This document shows, in pieces, positions 8,621 to 18,817 of a DNA stretch of 64,000 nucleotides (position 1 is the first letter of the stretch; every line of letters starts with the position of its first letter). Both the position numbers and the translations under genes were made by a program. The notes beneath the pieces are model-generated. The model saw nothing but the letters and a program-made list of their open reading frames with translations. It had not been told where the DNA came from and ran no database searches. Source of the DNA: Pannonibacter sp. XCT-53 (lineage in GTDB: Bacteria > Pseudomonadota > Alphaproteobacteria > Rhizobiales > Stappiaceae); contig NZ_JAABLQ010000001.1 in NCBI RefSeq assembly GCF_009915765.1, positions 1,426,001-1,490,000 of the forward strand, read 5' to 3'.

Positions 8621-9517
8621 ATGCGTGCCCTGTTCATCGGTCAGTCCTACATCGATATCACCTTCCTCACCGACAGCCTTCCGACAGGCGACGAAAAGGC
8701 GATTGCCCGCGACTATTCCGTGAGTTTCGGCGGAAATGCGGTCACGGCCGCCTTTGCCTGCGCCAAGCTCGGCATCGCGCCCGATCTCCTGTGCTCGCTC
8801 GCAGATGACTGGCTGGCGCGGATGTTCCTCGACATGGCCGCCCGCTACGGCATCTCGGTCCATGGCCGCAAGGTGCGCGAATCATCGCTGTCCTTCATCA
8901 TGCCGCGGGACGGCAAGCGCGCGATCGTCCGGTGCCGCGACAACGACTTCCTGCACCCCTTCCCGCCCCTGACCCTGACCGGATGCGAGGCGCTGCATCT
9001 GGACGGACACATGCCGGATGCGGCGCTGCACTATGCGAAGGCGTGCCGGGAGGCCGGCATCCTGACCTCGCTCGACGGCGGCGCGGTGCGCGAGAACACG
9101 GGCGAGCTGCTGACCTTCATCGACGTGGCCATCGTCTCGGAGCGCTTCTGCGAGCAGCTGAACCTGTCGGTCCCGGCCACGCTCGACTACCTGCGTGCCA
9201 AGGGCTGCCCGGTCGGCGGCGTCACCGTGGGCGAACGCGGGATGTACTGGTACGAAGGCAAGGGGGACGTGCAGCACATGCCCTCGCTGGCGGTGCCGAA
9301 AGAGAAGGTCGTCGACACGAACGGCGCCGGCGACACGTTCCACGGGGCCTATGTGGCGGCCTATCTCTCCAACCGCCAGGGCAGCTGGAGCGACCATTTC
9401 CGCTTCGCCCGCGCCGCCTCGGCCCATGCGGTCCAGCATCTGGGCAACGAGGCGAGCCTGCCAGGCCGCGACGACATCGCCACCACCATCGCCACCTACC
9501 CGGAACGGACGGCCTGA
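8621..9517 (+). CDS. PfkB/ribokinase-family sugar kinase
   Basis: 298 residues; the ATG at 8621 has GGGAG ten bases upstream. The N terminus (IGQSYIDITFLTD, then SFGGNAVTAAFACAKLG) is the ribokinase substrate-binding region with its Gly-Gly. Near residue 240 the VVDTNGAGDTFHGAYVAAYL stretch holds the anion hole and catalytic aspartate of the family (usual DTxGAGD). It phosphorylates a sugar or nucleoside-like hydroxyl with ATP; the substrate cannot be read from sequence. No sugar transporter or pathway gene is adjacent. A hairpin follows at 9556, so it is probably monocistronic. Confidence 0.88.
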   Translation: MRALFIGQSYIDITFLTDSLPTGDEKAIARDYSVSFGGNAVTAAFACAKLGIAPDLLCSLADDWLARMFLDMAARYGISVHGRKVRESSLSFIMPRDGKRAIVRCRDNDFLHPFPPLTLTGCEALHLDGHMPDAALHYAKACREAGILTSLDGGAVRENTGELLTFIDVAIVSERFCEQLNLSVPATLDYLRAKGCPVGGVTVGERGMYWYEGKGDVQHMPSLAVPKEKVVDTNGAGDTFHGAYVAAYLSNRQGSWSDHFRFARAASAHAVQHLGNEASLPGRDDIATTIATYPERTA

Positions 9518-9555
9518 CCCGGCCTGCCCGACAGGTGCGAGGCCGGGACAAGGCT

Positions 9556-9575
9556 GGCCGCCGGCCGGGGCGGCC
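9556..9575 (+). terminator. Rho-independent terminator after the sugar kinase
   Basis: GGCCGCC and GGCGGCC form a seven-base stem with a six-base loop, followed by TTAATTT, 38 bases beyond the kinase stop. Confidence 0.65.
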
Positions 9576-9785
9576 TTAATTTCGCCGCCAGCCTCGCATG
9601 AATTGCCGAGGCCGGTCGTCCATTTCCGTCCCTGGGCCGGCGGGACGTCCGGTCGCGCGCCCGGCCGGTCCGGGCAAGGTGGCGAGGGCCGGGTCTGCCC
9701 CGTCAATTCGCTTGCCTCGGCTTCTGGCTTGTCGCATCGTGCCTGCCGGGCAGGTTCCCTATCGTCATGTCTTGGAGTTTTCCTG

Positions 9786-10952
9786 ATGCGTTCCCTTTTC
9801 CTGCGCGGTGCCAGCGCGGCCGCTCTCGGCCTGTTCCTGACGAGCGGGGCCCTTGCCTTCGATCCGACGGGCAACGCGGCCGCCGACGCCTTCCTCAAGC
9901 GCCTCGAAGCCGGTGAGACCAAGATCGTCTCGGTCGGCGACGTGTCCGAGGACGGCGACCAGGTGTCGATCGAATCGATCGTGCTGGCAGACAGCAAGCC
10001 GGAAGGCGACAAGATGGAAATCGGCGTCGCCACGCTGACGGCGGCCGAAGAGCAGGCCGACGGCAAGCTCGCCATGGACGGTCTCGCCCTCGAGGAGCTG
10101 ACGCTGACCTCCGACGGCACGGTGATGACCCTGGCGCAGCTGGTGGCCACCGAAGTGACGCTGCCGAGCGTCGCCGACCTCGCCAAGGCCGACAGCACCG
10201 CAACGCCGGGCTACAGCACGGTCGAGATCGAGGGCGTGACCATCCTCGACAAGGACAAGACCGAAGTCGGCGTGGAGAGCATCTACCTGGCCGCCAACTC
10301 GATGGAAGGCAACTGGCCGACCTCGGGCGAGCTGCAGGTGACCGGCATTGCCCTGACCGCGGCGCAGATGGAAGAGGAAGCCAAGAAGCAGCTCACCGAG
10401 CTCGGCTACGACAAGCTCTCCTTCGACATCGCCAGCAACTTCACCTGGTCGCCGCAGACCGGCGACCTCGACTTTCCGCAGTTCGACCTGACCGGCGCCG
10501 ACATGGGCAGCCTGGCGCTGGCCTTCAAGATCGGCGGCCTGACGGCCGATGTGGTCAAGAAGCTGGAAGCCGCCAAGGACAACAGCGAGGAAAGCATGGC
10601 GCTCCTGCAGGGCCTCAGCGTCTCCTCGCTGCGCCTGCGCTTCGAGAATGCCTCGCTCGTGGACCGCGTGCTCGACCAGCAGGCCAAGGCCGCCGGCACG
10701 GATCGCGCAGCCTTTGTCACACAGCTGAAGGCGGGCATGCCGATGATGCTGGCGCTGCTGCAGAACCCGGACTTCCAGACCAGCGTCAGCACCGCGCTGT
10801 CGTCGTTCCTGGACAAGCCGGGCTCGCTGACCGTCGAGGCAAAGCCGGCCCAGCCGGTTCCGGTTGCCCAGATCATGGGCACCGCCATGCTGGCGCCGCA
10901 GACGCTGCCGCAGGTTCTGGGCGTGGCCGTGACGGCCAACACCGCCCCGTAA
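9786..10952 (+). CDS. secreted protein of unknown function, paralogue of the next gene
   Basis: 388 residues from ATG 9786. The first 24 residues are a clean signal peptide (RSLFLRG, hydrophobic core, cut after GALA), so the protein is periplasmic or exported; there is no lipobox. The mature part is rich in short beta-like segments alternating Thr, Val, Leu and Asp/Glu, with no cysteines or enzyme motif that I recognise. Its last half resembles the C-terminal part of the product at 11085-13319: compare PGSLTVEAKPAQPVPVAQIMG with PKEIVIEIAPENPVPVTQLIG. The pair is in tandem with 132 bases and a hairpin between. Function is not assigned. Confidence 0.7.
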   Translation: MRSLFLRGASAAALGLFLTSGALAFDPTGNAAADAFLKRLEAGETKIVSVGDVSEDGDQVSIESIVLADSKPEGDKMEIGVATLTAAEEQADGKLAMDGLALEELTLTSDGTVMTLAQLVATEVTLPSVADLAKADSTATPGYSTVEIEGVTILDKDKTEVGVESIYLAANSMEGNWPTSGELQVTGIALTAAQMEEEAKKQLTELGYDKLSFDIASNFTWSPQTGDLDFPQFDLTGADMGSLALAFKIGGLTADVVKKLEAAKDNSEESMALLQGLSVSSLRLRFENASLVDRVLDQQAKAAGTDRAAFVTQLKAGMPMMLALLQNPDFQTSVSTALSSFLDKPGSLTVEAKPAQPVPVAQIMGTAMLAPQTLPQVLGVAVTANTAP

Positions 10953-10982
10953 CGGCTGGCGCTGCCCGACACATCGTCGCAA

Positions 10983-11010
10983 GGACGCGGCCGGAGCCCT
11001 TCGGCCGCGT
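10983..11010 (+). terminator. strong hairpin between the two secreted-protein genes
   Basis: GACGCGGCCG and CGGCCGCGTC pair perfectly over ten bases with an eight-base loop, 30 bases after the stop at 10952 and followed by GCCTGTTT. It may terminate or attenuate transcription before the gene at 11085. Confidence 0.6.
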
Positions 11011-11084
11011 CGCCTGTTTCAAACAGCCGGCCCGCCGGCCCCTTTGCCCCGCGCCGCTGGCGCAATCTTTTCTGGAGGCGCCCC

Positions 11085-13319
11085 ATGCTCGCCCGACCCC
11101 TCCCCTTGCCGCTCCGCCGTCGCTCGCTGCGCCTGGCCCTCGTTGCCGGCGTGATGAGCCTGCCGCTGCCCGCCCATGCCGAAACCGCCGCCGACCTGGC
11201 GCGCGAGTGGAACGAGCAGTATCTCGCCTGGGGCGCAACGGTTGCCCGCTATGGCCGTGTCGAGCCGGGGCTGAGCGAGCGCGACGTGACGCTGCATGAC
11301 GGCGAGATCACCTTCTCGCTGCCGCTGCCCACGGACAGTGGCCATGAGGTCGAGGTGCGCGTGACCTATGACACGGCGACCCTGACCGGCGTGGAGCGGA
11401 CCGCGAAGGGCTATTCGGCCGAATCCATCCGCATCCCCGGCGACCTGACCTTTGAGGTCACCCTGCCCGCCGACATGTTCGACACCACGCCGGCGCCGGA
11501 CAGTGCCGACGCCGCCAACGAGGACGCCACCACGGACGGTGACGGCGAAGGCGCGGAGACAGACACCGGGAGCGGAAGCCAGACCGAAAGCGAGACCGAA
11601 AGCGAGACCAGGGCCCCGAGCGGGGTCCCCTCCGGCACGCCATCCCCGGACACGCGTGCCGACGCCGGGGCCGCCGACGCTCTGGACGCCGACGCCCTGC
11701 AGGACATGACCCTCGTCGTCGTGCAGCGCAACACGGTTGCGGAGAACCTGGCCTGGCCGGCGTTTCCGCCGCTGCCGAACGATCCGCAGAAGCCGGTGAC
11801 CCAGTACCTGCCGCTTGCCAAGCTGCTGCTCGACTTCGAGACGGACCGGCTTTCCGTCGACACCCTGTCGGCGACGCAGACCAATGTCGACGGCTCCGAA
11901 TCCTCGACCGTCTATCAGACCTATATCCTGCGCAACCAGGCCAACGGGCGCATCGAGGAAACCTCGATCGAGAAGACCGTCCAGACCGAAGTGATGCCGT
12001 CCCTGACGGGCGACGGTCTCGAGACGATCGAGGTGACGGTCGGCCGGCAGGTGACGCGTGGCGCGGACGTGATGCCGCTGCTGTCGCTGCTCGGCCAGGG
12101 CACCGACCCCAACCGCAAGACCCTGATCGCCGAGCAGGATGCGGCCGACATCCGGATCAAGGGCAAGAGCTTCGAGGTGGCTGTGGCCAGCATCCGCGGC
12201 GCGGACATCGGCGTCAGCAACACGGCCGCGCTCCGCGTCCTGCCGATGCTCGACCAGGTCACCCTCGACGAGACGGCGGTGAGCGATGAGGATCTGGGCC
12301 GGGCGATGCTGGAGGCCATCGGCCTGTTCGAGATCGGCACCGGCGAGATCAACGGCATCACGCTGACGGCCACCGACGCCGGCGGCTCGGTCCAGCGCGT
12401 CGTCGTGCGGCAGGCCTCGACGGCGGGTCTCGGCGAGTTCTCGATCAACGGCCTGACGGGCGAGGTGAAGAACGAAGGCAAGCTGACGTTCGACCGCGTC
12501 GCCGTGAGCGATCTGGAATTTCCGAGCCTCTCGACGCTGATGCAGATCGGGCTGTCGGGCGAGGAACCGGATGTGCTGCAGACCCTCGCCGCACGGCCGA
12601 TCATTGGCCTGTTCGAGATCATCGGCCTGACGCTCGACGCCCCGACGCTGGGCGGTCTTGTCACCGTGGATGAATACCGGCAGGCGGAGCGGGGCCACAT
12701 CAACCGCATCCCGACCGACATCGGCCTGTCGATGCGTGGCGTCCGCTTCCCGCTGTCCCTCGTGGAGGACCCCGACGCCTACGCCATCCTGTCGTCCCTG
12801 AACCTCAAGGAAGTGGTCATCGACCAGAACCTGAAGGCAACCTGGAACGAGACCACGGGCGACCTGGCGCTGGAGGACTTGAGCTTCACCATGAAGGATG
12901 GCGGCTCGTTCAAGATGAGCTTCGTCCTGGGCAGCGTGCCGCGCACGCTGTTCGAGACGCCGGAGATGGCGCAGGTGGCGCTGGCCAGCGCGACGGTGAA
13001 GTCGGCGATGGTGCGCTCGAGCGATGCCAAGATCGTGCGCGCCTTCCTGGAAAAGCAGGCCAAGGATGCCAACCTGTCGGCCGACACGCTGGCCATGGGC
13101 CTTGCCGACACCGCCGCCAACGACATGGGCCCGCTGGCAGCCACCCGCTTCGGCGAGGAGCTGATCCAGGCCCTGCGCGCCTTCCTGATCGACCCGAAGG
13201 AAATCGTCATCGAGATCGCCCCGGAAAACCCGGTCCCGGTGACGCAGCTGATCGGCATGGTCGCCACCTCGCCGAACAGCATCCCCGATGTGCTGAACGC
13301 GCGGGTGCGCAGCAAGTAA
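11085..13319 (+). CDS. large secreted protein of unknown function, paralogue of the previous gene
   Basis: 744 residues; the ATG at 11085 has TGGAGG eight bases upstream. A basic N terminus and hydrophobic core with a likely cut after PAHA form a signal peptide. Residues about 140-205 are an acidic Ser/Thr/Glu/Asp/Gly-rich linker with short repeats (SQTESETESETR). The rest is beta-rich without cysteines, and the last 200 residues match the smaller neighbour. It ends in VRSK. No catalytic motif or membrane anchor is recognised. The likely location is the periplasm. A terminator follows at 13332, closing this two-gene unit. Confidence 0.7.
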   Translation: MLARPLPLPLRRRSLRLALVAGVMSLPLPAHAETAADLAREWNEQYLAWGATVARYGRVEPGLSERDVTLHDGEITFSLPLPTDSGHEVEVRVTYDTATLTGVERTAKGYSAESIRIPGDLTFEVTLPADMFDTTPAPDSADAANEDATTDGDGEGAETDTGSGSQTESETESETRAPSGVPSGTPSPDTRADAGAADALDADALQDMTLVVVQRNTVAENLAWPAFPPLPNDPQKPVTQYLPLAKLLLDFETDRLSVDTLSATQTNVDGSESSTVYQTYILRNQANGRIEETSIEKTVQTEVMPSLTGDGLETIEVTVGRQVTRGADVMPLLSLLGQGTDPNRKTLIAEQDAADIRIKGKSFEVAVASIRGADIGVSNTAALRVLPMLDQVTLDETAVSDEDLGRAMLEAIGLFEIGTGEINGITLTATDAGGSVQRVVVRQASTAGLGEFSINGLTGEVKNEGKLTFDRVAVSDLEFPSLSTLMQIGLSGEEPDVLQTLAARPIIGLFEIIGLTLDAPTLGGLVTVDEYRQAERGHINRIPTDIGLSMRGVRFPLSLVEDPDAYAILSSLNLKEVVIDQNLKATWNETTGDLALEDLSFTMKDGGSFKMSFVLGSVPRTLFETPEMAQVALASATVKSAMVRSSDAKIVRAFLEKQAKDANLSADTLAMGLADTAANDMGPLAATRFGEELIQALRAFLIDPKEIVIEIAPENPVPVTQLIGMVATSPNSIPDVLNARVRSK

Positions 13320-13331
13320 GCTGAAAAACAC

Positions 13332-13357
13332 GAGGCCCCGGAGCGATCCGGGGCCTC
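13332..13357 (+). terminator. terminator hairpin after the secreted-protein pair
   Basis: GAGGCCCCGG and CCGGGGCCTC form a perfect ten-base stem around AGCGAT, 12 bases after the stop at 13319. The flanking AAAAA and AGTTGT suggest it may act in both directions, between this gene and the convergent ABC exporter. Confidence 0.7.
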
Positions 13358-13425
13358 AGTTGTCTCCGGGCAGGAGCAACTAAGAGACGGGACAGGCGCA
13401 AAGCAGAGACGCGGCCGCGCCCGCC

Positions 13426-15198
13426 TCAGCGGCCGGATGTCTCGCGGAACTGGAGATCCGCCAGGCGTCGGTAGAGACCGTCGCGGGCGACCAGCTCGTC
13501 ATGGGTCCCGGCCTCCGCAAGGCGTCCCTGGTCGAGGACCAGGATTCGGTCCGCGTCGCGGACGGTGGCGAGCCGGTGGGCGATCACCAGCGTTGTCCGC
13601 CCCTGCATCAGGCGCTTGAGCGCGCTCTGGACCTTGGCCTCGGATTCCGCATCAAGGGCAGAGGTTGCCTCGTCGAGCAGCAGGATGGGGGCGTTGCGCA
13701 GCATGGCCCGGGCAATGGCGATGCGCTGGCGCTGGCCGCCGGACAGGCGTCCGCCCCCCTCGCCCACCGGCGTGTCATAGCCCTGGTCCAGCGCCTCGAT
13801 GAATTCATGCGCATTGGCATCCATCGCCGCACGGATGATGTCGGCATCGGAGGCCCCCGGCCGGCCGAGGGCGATGTTGTCGCGCACGGACAGGTCGAAC
13901 AGGAACGTGTCCTGCGTGACGAAGGCGATGTGGTCGCGCAGCGAGGCAAGCGTCACGTCGCGGATGTCCTGGCCATCGATCAGGATGCGCCCGCCGGTCA
14001 CGTCATAGAAGCGCTCGATCAGGCTGAAGGTGGTGGACTTGCCTGCCCCGGACCCGCCAACGAGCGCGGTGACGCGGCCAGCCTCGGCCACGAAACTCAG
14101 GCCGTTCAGCGCCCGCGCCTCGCCATAGGCGAAGGTGACCGCGTCGAAACGGACCTCGCCCGGCCCGACGACCAGCGCGGCCGACCCCTGCAGATCGGCG
14201 AAGGACGGCGGCCGGTCGAGCATCTCGTACATCAGCCGGACGCCGACGAGGCTTGAGTTCAGGTTGACATGCAGCCGGGCCAGGCGCTTGACCGGCTCGT
14301 AGGCCAGCAGCAGCGCGGTGATGAAGGCGAAGAAAGTGCCGGGGTCCTGACCGCGCTCGATGACGCTGAAGCCGCCGTAGAGAATGACCAGCGCCACGGC
14401 AAAGCCGCCCAGTGTCTCCATCAGCGGCGAGGTGCGCGCCGTCAGCGAGGCGATCCGGTTGGACCGGTGCTCCACATCGCGGATGGCCTTGCCCATCTCC
14501 TGGCGCATCCGCTCCTCGACCCGGAACGACTTGACGACGCGGATGCCGATGGCGGTCTCCTGCACGGCCGAGACGATCTTGGTGGTGGAGACGAACTGGG
14601 ACTTGGCGTGCTTGCGCACCCGGCGCACGAGCAGCGACACGCCGAAGACCGCAGGCGGCATGATCAGCAGTGCGATGGCGCTGAGCCCGGGATCCTGCAG
14701 CACCATGACGGCGACGAGGCCGATCACGCTCAGGATGTCGCGGCCAAGCGACAGGATGACCATGTCGATGACGCCCCGGGCGGCCTGGGCGTTGTGCGCC
14801 AGGCGGGTCGCCAGATCGCCGAGCGGCGTGCGGTCGAAGAAGGCCATGTCCTGGCGGGTCATGACCTCGAACAGCCGGTTCTGGATGCGCGCGACAATGG
14901 CATTGCCGATGCGGCTCATCAGCACCTGCTGGCCATAGGTCGCAAGACCCTTGATCGTGAAGATGGCCATGACCGCGATGGCGATCACCGTGACCATGGA
15001 CTGGTCACGGTTGATGAAGACCTCGTTGATGACGTCGCGCATGATCCAGGCGCTGGCGGCCGTGGAGCCGGCGATCAGCGCCATGAACAGGAACGTGAGC
15101 GCATAGCCCGGCACATGCTCGCGGGCGTTTTCCGCAATCAGCCGGCGGATGAGGACGAAAGAGCCGTCCGGATCGGAGAACCAGCGCTTCAGGCTCAA
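13426..15198 (-). CDS. MsbA-type ABC exporter, fused membrane and ATPase domains
   Basis: 590 residues from a TTG at 15198 with AAGG eight bases upstream. The N-terminal ~320 residues carry six predicted membrane helices of the type I exporter fold. The ATPase follows with Walker A GGSGAGKST, signature LSGGQRQRIAIARAM, Walker B ILLLDEATSALD and the switch His in VIAHRLATV. Such half-transporters act as homodimers exporting lipids or drugs from the inner membrane. It resembles MsbA and multidrug exporters, and the substrate is not readable. It lies upstream-adjacent to nothing it clearly cooperates with; aspS on the same strand starts about 115 bases further up. Confidence 0.88.
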   Translation of the reverse strand: MSLKRWFSDPDGSFVLIRRLIAENAREHVPGYALTFLFMALIAGSTAASAWIMRDVINEVFINRDQSMVTVIAIAVMAIFTIKGLATYGQQVLMSRIGNAIVARIQNRLFEVMTRQDMAFFDRTPLGDLATRLAHNAQAARGVIDMVILSLGRDILSVIGLVAVMVLQDPGLSAIALLIMPPAVFGVSLLVRRVRKHAKSQFVSTTKIVSAVQETAIGIRVVKSFRVEERMRQEMGKAIRDVEHRSNRIASLTARTSPLMETLGGFAVALVILYGGFSVIERGQDPGTFFAFITALLLAYEPVKRLARLHVNLNSSLVGVRLMYEMLDRPPSFADLQGSAALVVGPGEVRFDAVTFAYGEARALNGLSFVAEAGRVTALVGGSGAGKSTTFSLIERFYDVTGGRILIDGQDIRDVTLASLRDHIAFVTQDTFLFDLSVRDNIALGRPGASDADIIRAAMDANAHEFIEALDQGYDTPVGEGGGRLSGGQRQRIAIARAMLRNAPILLLDEATSALDAESEAKVQSALKRLMQGRTTLVIAHRLATVRDADRILVLDQGRLAEAGTHDELVARDGLYRRLADLQFRETSGR

Positions 15199-15313
15199 GT
15201 CTGTCGCCTTTCTGTGGGACCTGGCGCGGCCATGAGCGGCAGGACGGACAAGAACCGGCGGCAGTCCGGCCCGGGCCGGGCCGCCGCGCGGTCAGATCAA
15301 GCGGCCGGCCGGA

Positions 15314-17098
15314 TCACTTGGCCGGCAGGTTGAGGCGCAGGTGCAGCTCGCGCAGCTGCTGCGTGCTCGGCGGCGTCGGTGCGCCCATCAGGAGATCCTG
15401 CGCCTGCTGGTTCATCGGGAACAGCGATATTTCCCGCAGGTTCTTCGCGCCGACCAGCAGCATGATGATGCGGTCGACACCGGCCGCCATGCCGCCATGC
15501 GGCGGCGCGCCGTACTGGAAGGCGCGGTAGAGGCCGCCGAAGCGCTCTTCCACGTCCTGGGCCGACAGGCCGACCTTCTCGAAGGCCTTGACCATCAGGT
15601 CCGGCGACTGGTTGCGGATCGAGCCCGAGGCGATCTCGAAGCCGTTGCAGACCATGTCGTACTGGAAGGCCTTGATCGTCAGCGGATCCTGGTTTTCCAG
15701 CGCGTCCATGCCACCCTGCGGCATCGAGAAGGGGTTGTGGGCGAAGTCGATCTTCTTCTCGTCCTCGTTCCACTCGTAGAAGGGGAAGTCGACGATCCAG
15801 CAGAGTTCGAAGCGGTCGCGGTCGATGAGGTTCAGCTCGTCGGCGGCGCGGTTGCGGGCCTCACCGGCGAACTTGTAGAACTTCGACGGATCTCCGGCGG
15901 CAAAGAAGACGGCATCGCCGTCGCCAAGGCCGAGCTGCTGGCGGATGGCTTCGGTGCGCTCCTCGCCGATGTTCTTGGCGATCGGGCCGGCACCCTCGAG
16001 CTTGTCGCCCTCGGTGCGCCAGAAGATGTATCCGAGACCCGGCTGGCCCTGGGACTGGGCCCAGGCGTTCATGCGGTCGCAGAAGGCGCGGCTGCCACCG
16101 GTCCTGGCCGGGATTGCCCAGACCTCGGCCTTGGGGTTGCCCGCGATCATGTTGGCGAAGACCTTGAAGCCGGAGCCGGCGAAATGCCCGGTGACGGCTT
16201 CCATGACGATCGGGTTGCGCAGGTCCGGCTTGTCGGAGCCATACATGCGGATGGCGTCGTCATAGGCGATGCGGCGGAAGGTCTGGGTGACGGGCTTGCC
16301 TTCGGCAAATTCCTCGAAGATGCCGCGGATCACCGGTTCCATGGTGTTCCAGACGTCTTCCTGGGTGACGAAGCTCATTTCCAGGTCAAGCTGGTAGAAC
16401 TCGCCCGGCAGGCGGTCGGCGCGCGGGTCCTCGTCGCGGAAGCACGGGGCGATCTGGAAGTAGCGGTCGAAGCCCGCCATCATCAGGAGCTGCTTGTACT
16501 GCTGCGGCGCCTGCGGCAGGGCGTAGAAGGTGCCCGGATGGATGCGGCTCGGCACGAGGAAGTCGCGCGCGCCTTCCGGCGAGGAGGCCGTCAGGATCGG
16601 GGTCGAGTATTCGGTGAAGCCGACGCGGGTCATCTCGCGGCGCATGGCGGCGATCACCTGGGTGCGCTTGACGATGTTGCGATGCAGCGTCTCGCGGCGC
16701 AGGTCGAGGAAGCGGTAGGTCAGACGCACGTCTTCCGGATAGTCCGGCTCGCCGAACACCGGCAGCGGCAGCTCCTTGGCCGCCCCCAGCACTTCCATGT
16801 CGCGGATGAACAGCTCGATCTCGCCGGTCGGCAGGTTGGCATTGACCGTCTCGGCGGTACGCGCCTTGACGCTGCCGTCGATGCGGATGCACCACTCCGA
16901 GCGGACGGTCTCGGCCAGCTTGAAGGCCGGGCTGTCCGGATCGACGACGCACTGGGTGATGCCGTAATGGTCACGCAGGTCGATGAAGAGCAGACCGCCG
17001 TGATCGCGCACGCGGTGCACCCAGCCCGAGAGGCGGACGGTTTCCCCGACATGGCTCGCGCGCAACTCGCCGCACGTGTGGCTCCGGTAACGGTGCAT
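15314..17098 (-). CDS. aspS: aspartate--tRNA ligase
   Basis: 594 residues from the ATG at 17098 ([13 protein letters not shown]), the usual start of bacterial AspRS, with GAGGA just upstream. In order: N-terminal OB anticodon-binding domain (about 1-110), class II motif 1 ([20 protein letters not shown]), motif 2 ([16 protein letters not shown]), the bacterial GAD insertion (about 290-420), and motif 3 ([15 protein letters not shown]). It charges tRNA-Asp. In many alphaproteobacteria this enzyme also charges tRNA-Asn for amidation by GatCAB; whether it does here is not visible. It is transcribed divergently from rnd. Confidence 0.97.
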   Translation of the reverse strand: MHRYRSHTCGELRASHVGETVRLSGWVHRVRDHGGLLFIDLRDHYGITQCVVDPDSPAFKLAETVRSEWCIRIDGSVKARTAETVNANLPTGEIELFIRDMEVLGAAKELPLPVFGEPDYPEDVRLTYRFLDLRRETLHRNIVKRTQVIAAMRREMTRVGFTEYSTPILTASSPEGARDFLVPSRIHPGTFYALPQAPQQYKQLLMMAGFDRYFQIAPCFRDEDPRADRLPGEFYQLDLEMSFVTQEDVWNTMEPVIRGIFEEFAEGKPVTQTFRRIAYDDAIRMYGSDKPDLRNPIVMEAVTGHFAGSGFKVFANMIAGNPKAEVWAIPARTGGSRAFCDRMNAWAQSQGQPGLGYIFWRTEGDKLEGAGPIAKNIGEERTEAIRQQLGLGDGDAVFFAAGDPSKFYKFAGEARNRAADELNLIDRDRFELCWIVDFPFYEWNEDEKKIDFAHNPFSMPQGGMDALENQDPLTIKAFQYDMVCNGFEIASGSIRNQSPDLMVKAFEKVGLSAQDVEERFGGLYRAFQYGAPPHGGMAAGVDRIIMLLVGAKNLREISLFPMNQQAQDLLMGAPTPPSTQQLRELHLRLNLPAK

Positions 17099-17352
17099 GA
17101 AATCCTCGATGATCTCGGCAAATGACAAGGGGCTCCGGCCACGGCTGCGGACGGAGATTTGGGGTGGACAAGCCACGACACAGAGGCAAAGTCAAGTGAG
17201 CGCGCCGGTGCGGCCGTGCCCGCCCCCCTGAGGACTGGCCCGGGACGACGGGCAATCGCGCAACAGCGGCGCAAAAGCACGCAGCGCGCCGCCGAAAGCC
17301 CCGTGTTTCATGGCGACATCGTGGCAAGACTGCGATATAGACCGGACTTACC

Positions 17353-18528
17353 ATGAATGTAATCACTACGACTCAAGCCCTCGCCGCCGCCTGCAGCCGT
17401 CTGTCTGCGCACGACTACGTGACCGTCGACACCGAGTTCCTGCGGGAAACCACGTTCTGGCCGAAGCTCTGCGTCATCCAGCTGGCCGGGCCGGACGATG
17501 CCTATATCGTCGACGCGCTCGCCGACGGGCTCGACCTTGCCCCGTTCTTCGAGCTGATGCGCGACGGGAAGGTGACCAAGGTCTTCCACGCCGCCCGCCA
17601 GGACATCGAGATCATCTTCCATCTCGGCGGTCTTATCCCGCATCCCCTGTTCGACACGCAGGTCGCCGCGATGGTCTGCGGCTTCGGCGATTCCGTCTCC
17701 TATGACCAGCTGGTGCAGCGGATCACGGGAGCGCGGATCGACAAGTCGTCGCGCTTCACCGACTGGGCGCGGCGCCCGCTGACGCAGAAGCAGCTGGAGT
17801 ATGCCCTCGCGGACGTGACCTTCCTGCGCGACGTGTACCAGTTCCTGAAGGCGAACCTCGCCGAACAGGACCGCTCGCACTGGGTGCAGGACGAGATGGA
17901 GGTCCTGACCTCCGAGGCCACCTATCGCACCGAGCCGGCGGAAGCCTGGCAGCGGCTGAAGATGCGGGTGCGCAAGCCGGTGGAACTCGCCGTGCTGATG
18001 GAGGTTGCCGCCTGGCGCGAGCGCGAGGCACAGAGCCGCGACGTGCCGCGCTCGCGTGTGCTCAAGGATGACGCGATCTACGAGATCGCCGCGCAGCAGC
18101 CGTCGAACGCGGAAGCCCTCGGTCGCCTGCGCACCATTCCGCGCGGCTTCGAGCGCTCCAAGCCGGCGGAGGAAATCCTCAAGGCCGTCAACGCTGCACT
18201 GGGGCTGCCGAAGGACAAGCTGCCGAAGATCCCGAAGGGAAAGCAGGCGCCGGACGGCTCGGCCGCCGCAGTCGACCTGCTGAAGGTGCTCCTGAAGCTG
18301 GTGAGCGAGCAGCAGGGCGTCGCGGCAAAGGTCATCGCCACGGTGGAGGATCTGGAACGGATCGCCGCCGATGACGAGGCGGATGTGCCGGCCCTGACCG
18401 GCTGGCGGCGCGAGATGTTCGGCGAGATGGCACTGAAGCTGAAGCGGGGCGAGATCGCCCTTGCCTTTGACGGCCGTCAGGTGGTGGCGCTCGACCAGGA
18501 CAAGCGCGGCGTGGTGGCGGCCGAATAG
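17353..18528 (+). CDS. rnd: ribonuclease D
   Basis: 391 residues. The DEDD exonuclease domain is at the N terminus: VDTEFLRE near residue 20, [10 protein letters not shown] near 80 and [15 protein letters not shown] near 145 supply the four acidic residues. HRDC-type helical domains follow to the C terminus. RNase D trims the 3' ends of tRNA precursors. The start at 17353 follows a TATAG-containing stretch and has no strong ribosome binding site. The divergent aspS-rnd arrangement fits shared tRNA metabolism. Confidence 0.95.
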   Translation: MNVITTTQALAAACSRLSAHDYVTVDTEFLRETTFWPKLCVIQLAGPDDAYIVDALADGLDLAPFFELMRDGKVTKVFHAARQDIEIIFHLGGLIPHPLFDTQVAAMVCGFGDSVSYDQLVQRITGARIDKSSRFTDWARRPLTQKQLEYALADVTFLRDVYQFLKANLAEQDRSHWVQDEMEVLTSEATYRTEPAEAWQRLKMRVRKPVELAVLMEVAAWREREAQSRDVPRSRVLKDDAIYEIAAQQPSNAEALGRLRTIPRGFERSKPAEEILKAVNAALGLPKDKLPKIPKGKQAPDGSAAAVDLLKVLLKLVSEQQGVAAKVIATVEDLERIAADDEADVPALTGWRREMFGEMALKLKRGEIALAFDGRQVVALDQDKRGVVAAE

Positions 18529-18626
18529 CCTTTCGGCGGTGCGGCAGTCCGCGGTTTTCCGGGATCTCGGCCCCGGTGGCTGGCCGGAGGGGCGTCGGTC
18601 TGGTGACCCGCCTCGACCTCTCCGGC

Positions 18627-18661
18627 GTCATCCCGGCCAAGCGAAGTGCCGGGCCGGGACC
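18627..18661. repeat. dispersed palindromic repeat (gtcatcccgg...ccgggacc)
   Basis: Intergenic inverted repeat starting GTCATCCCGGCC and ending GGCCGGGACC around a loop with GCGAAGTGCC. It belongs to the same family as 595-614 and 675-694, in opposite orientation, and lies between rnd and the convergent ppx. Confidence 0.6.
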
Positions 18662-18718
18662 GGAGCGCCGAAGCCTAACCATTTCAATGAGAAAAAGCTG
18701 GACAGACGGTGACCCTGC

Positions 18719-18753
18719 GGTCCCGGGTCTGCGCCGCGCGGCGCCCGGGATGA
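18719..18753. repeat. dispersed palindromic repeat (ggtcccggg...cccgggatga)
   Basis: Second palindrome in the rnd-ppx gap, beginning GGTCCCGGG and ending CCCGGGATGA around a GC-rich centre that is itself self-complementary (GCGCCGCGCGGCGC). Such paired opposite copies can also act as transcript ends between convergent genes. Confidence 0.55.
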
Positions 18754-18817
18754 AGATGAAGGATTGTCATCCGTGCGAAGCCCCCGCGTTTGGCCGCAGG
18801 GGCTTGCCTTTTGCAGC

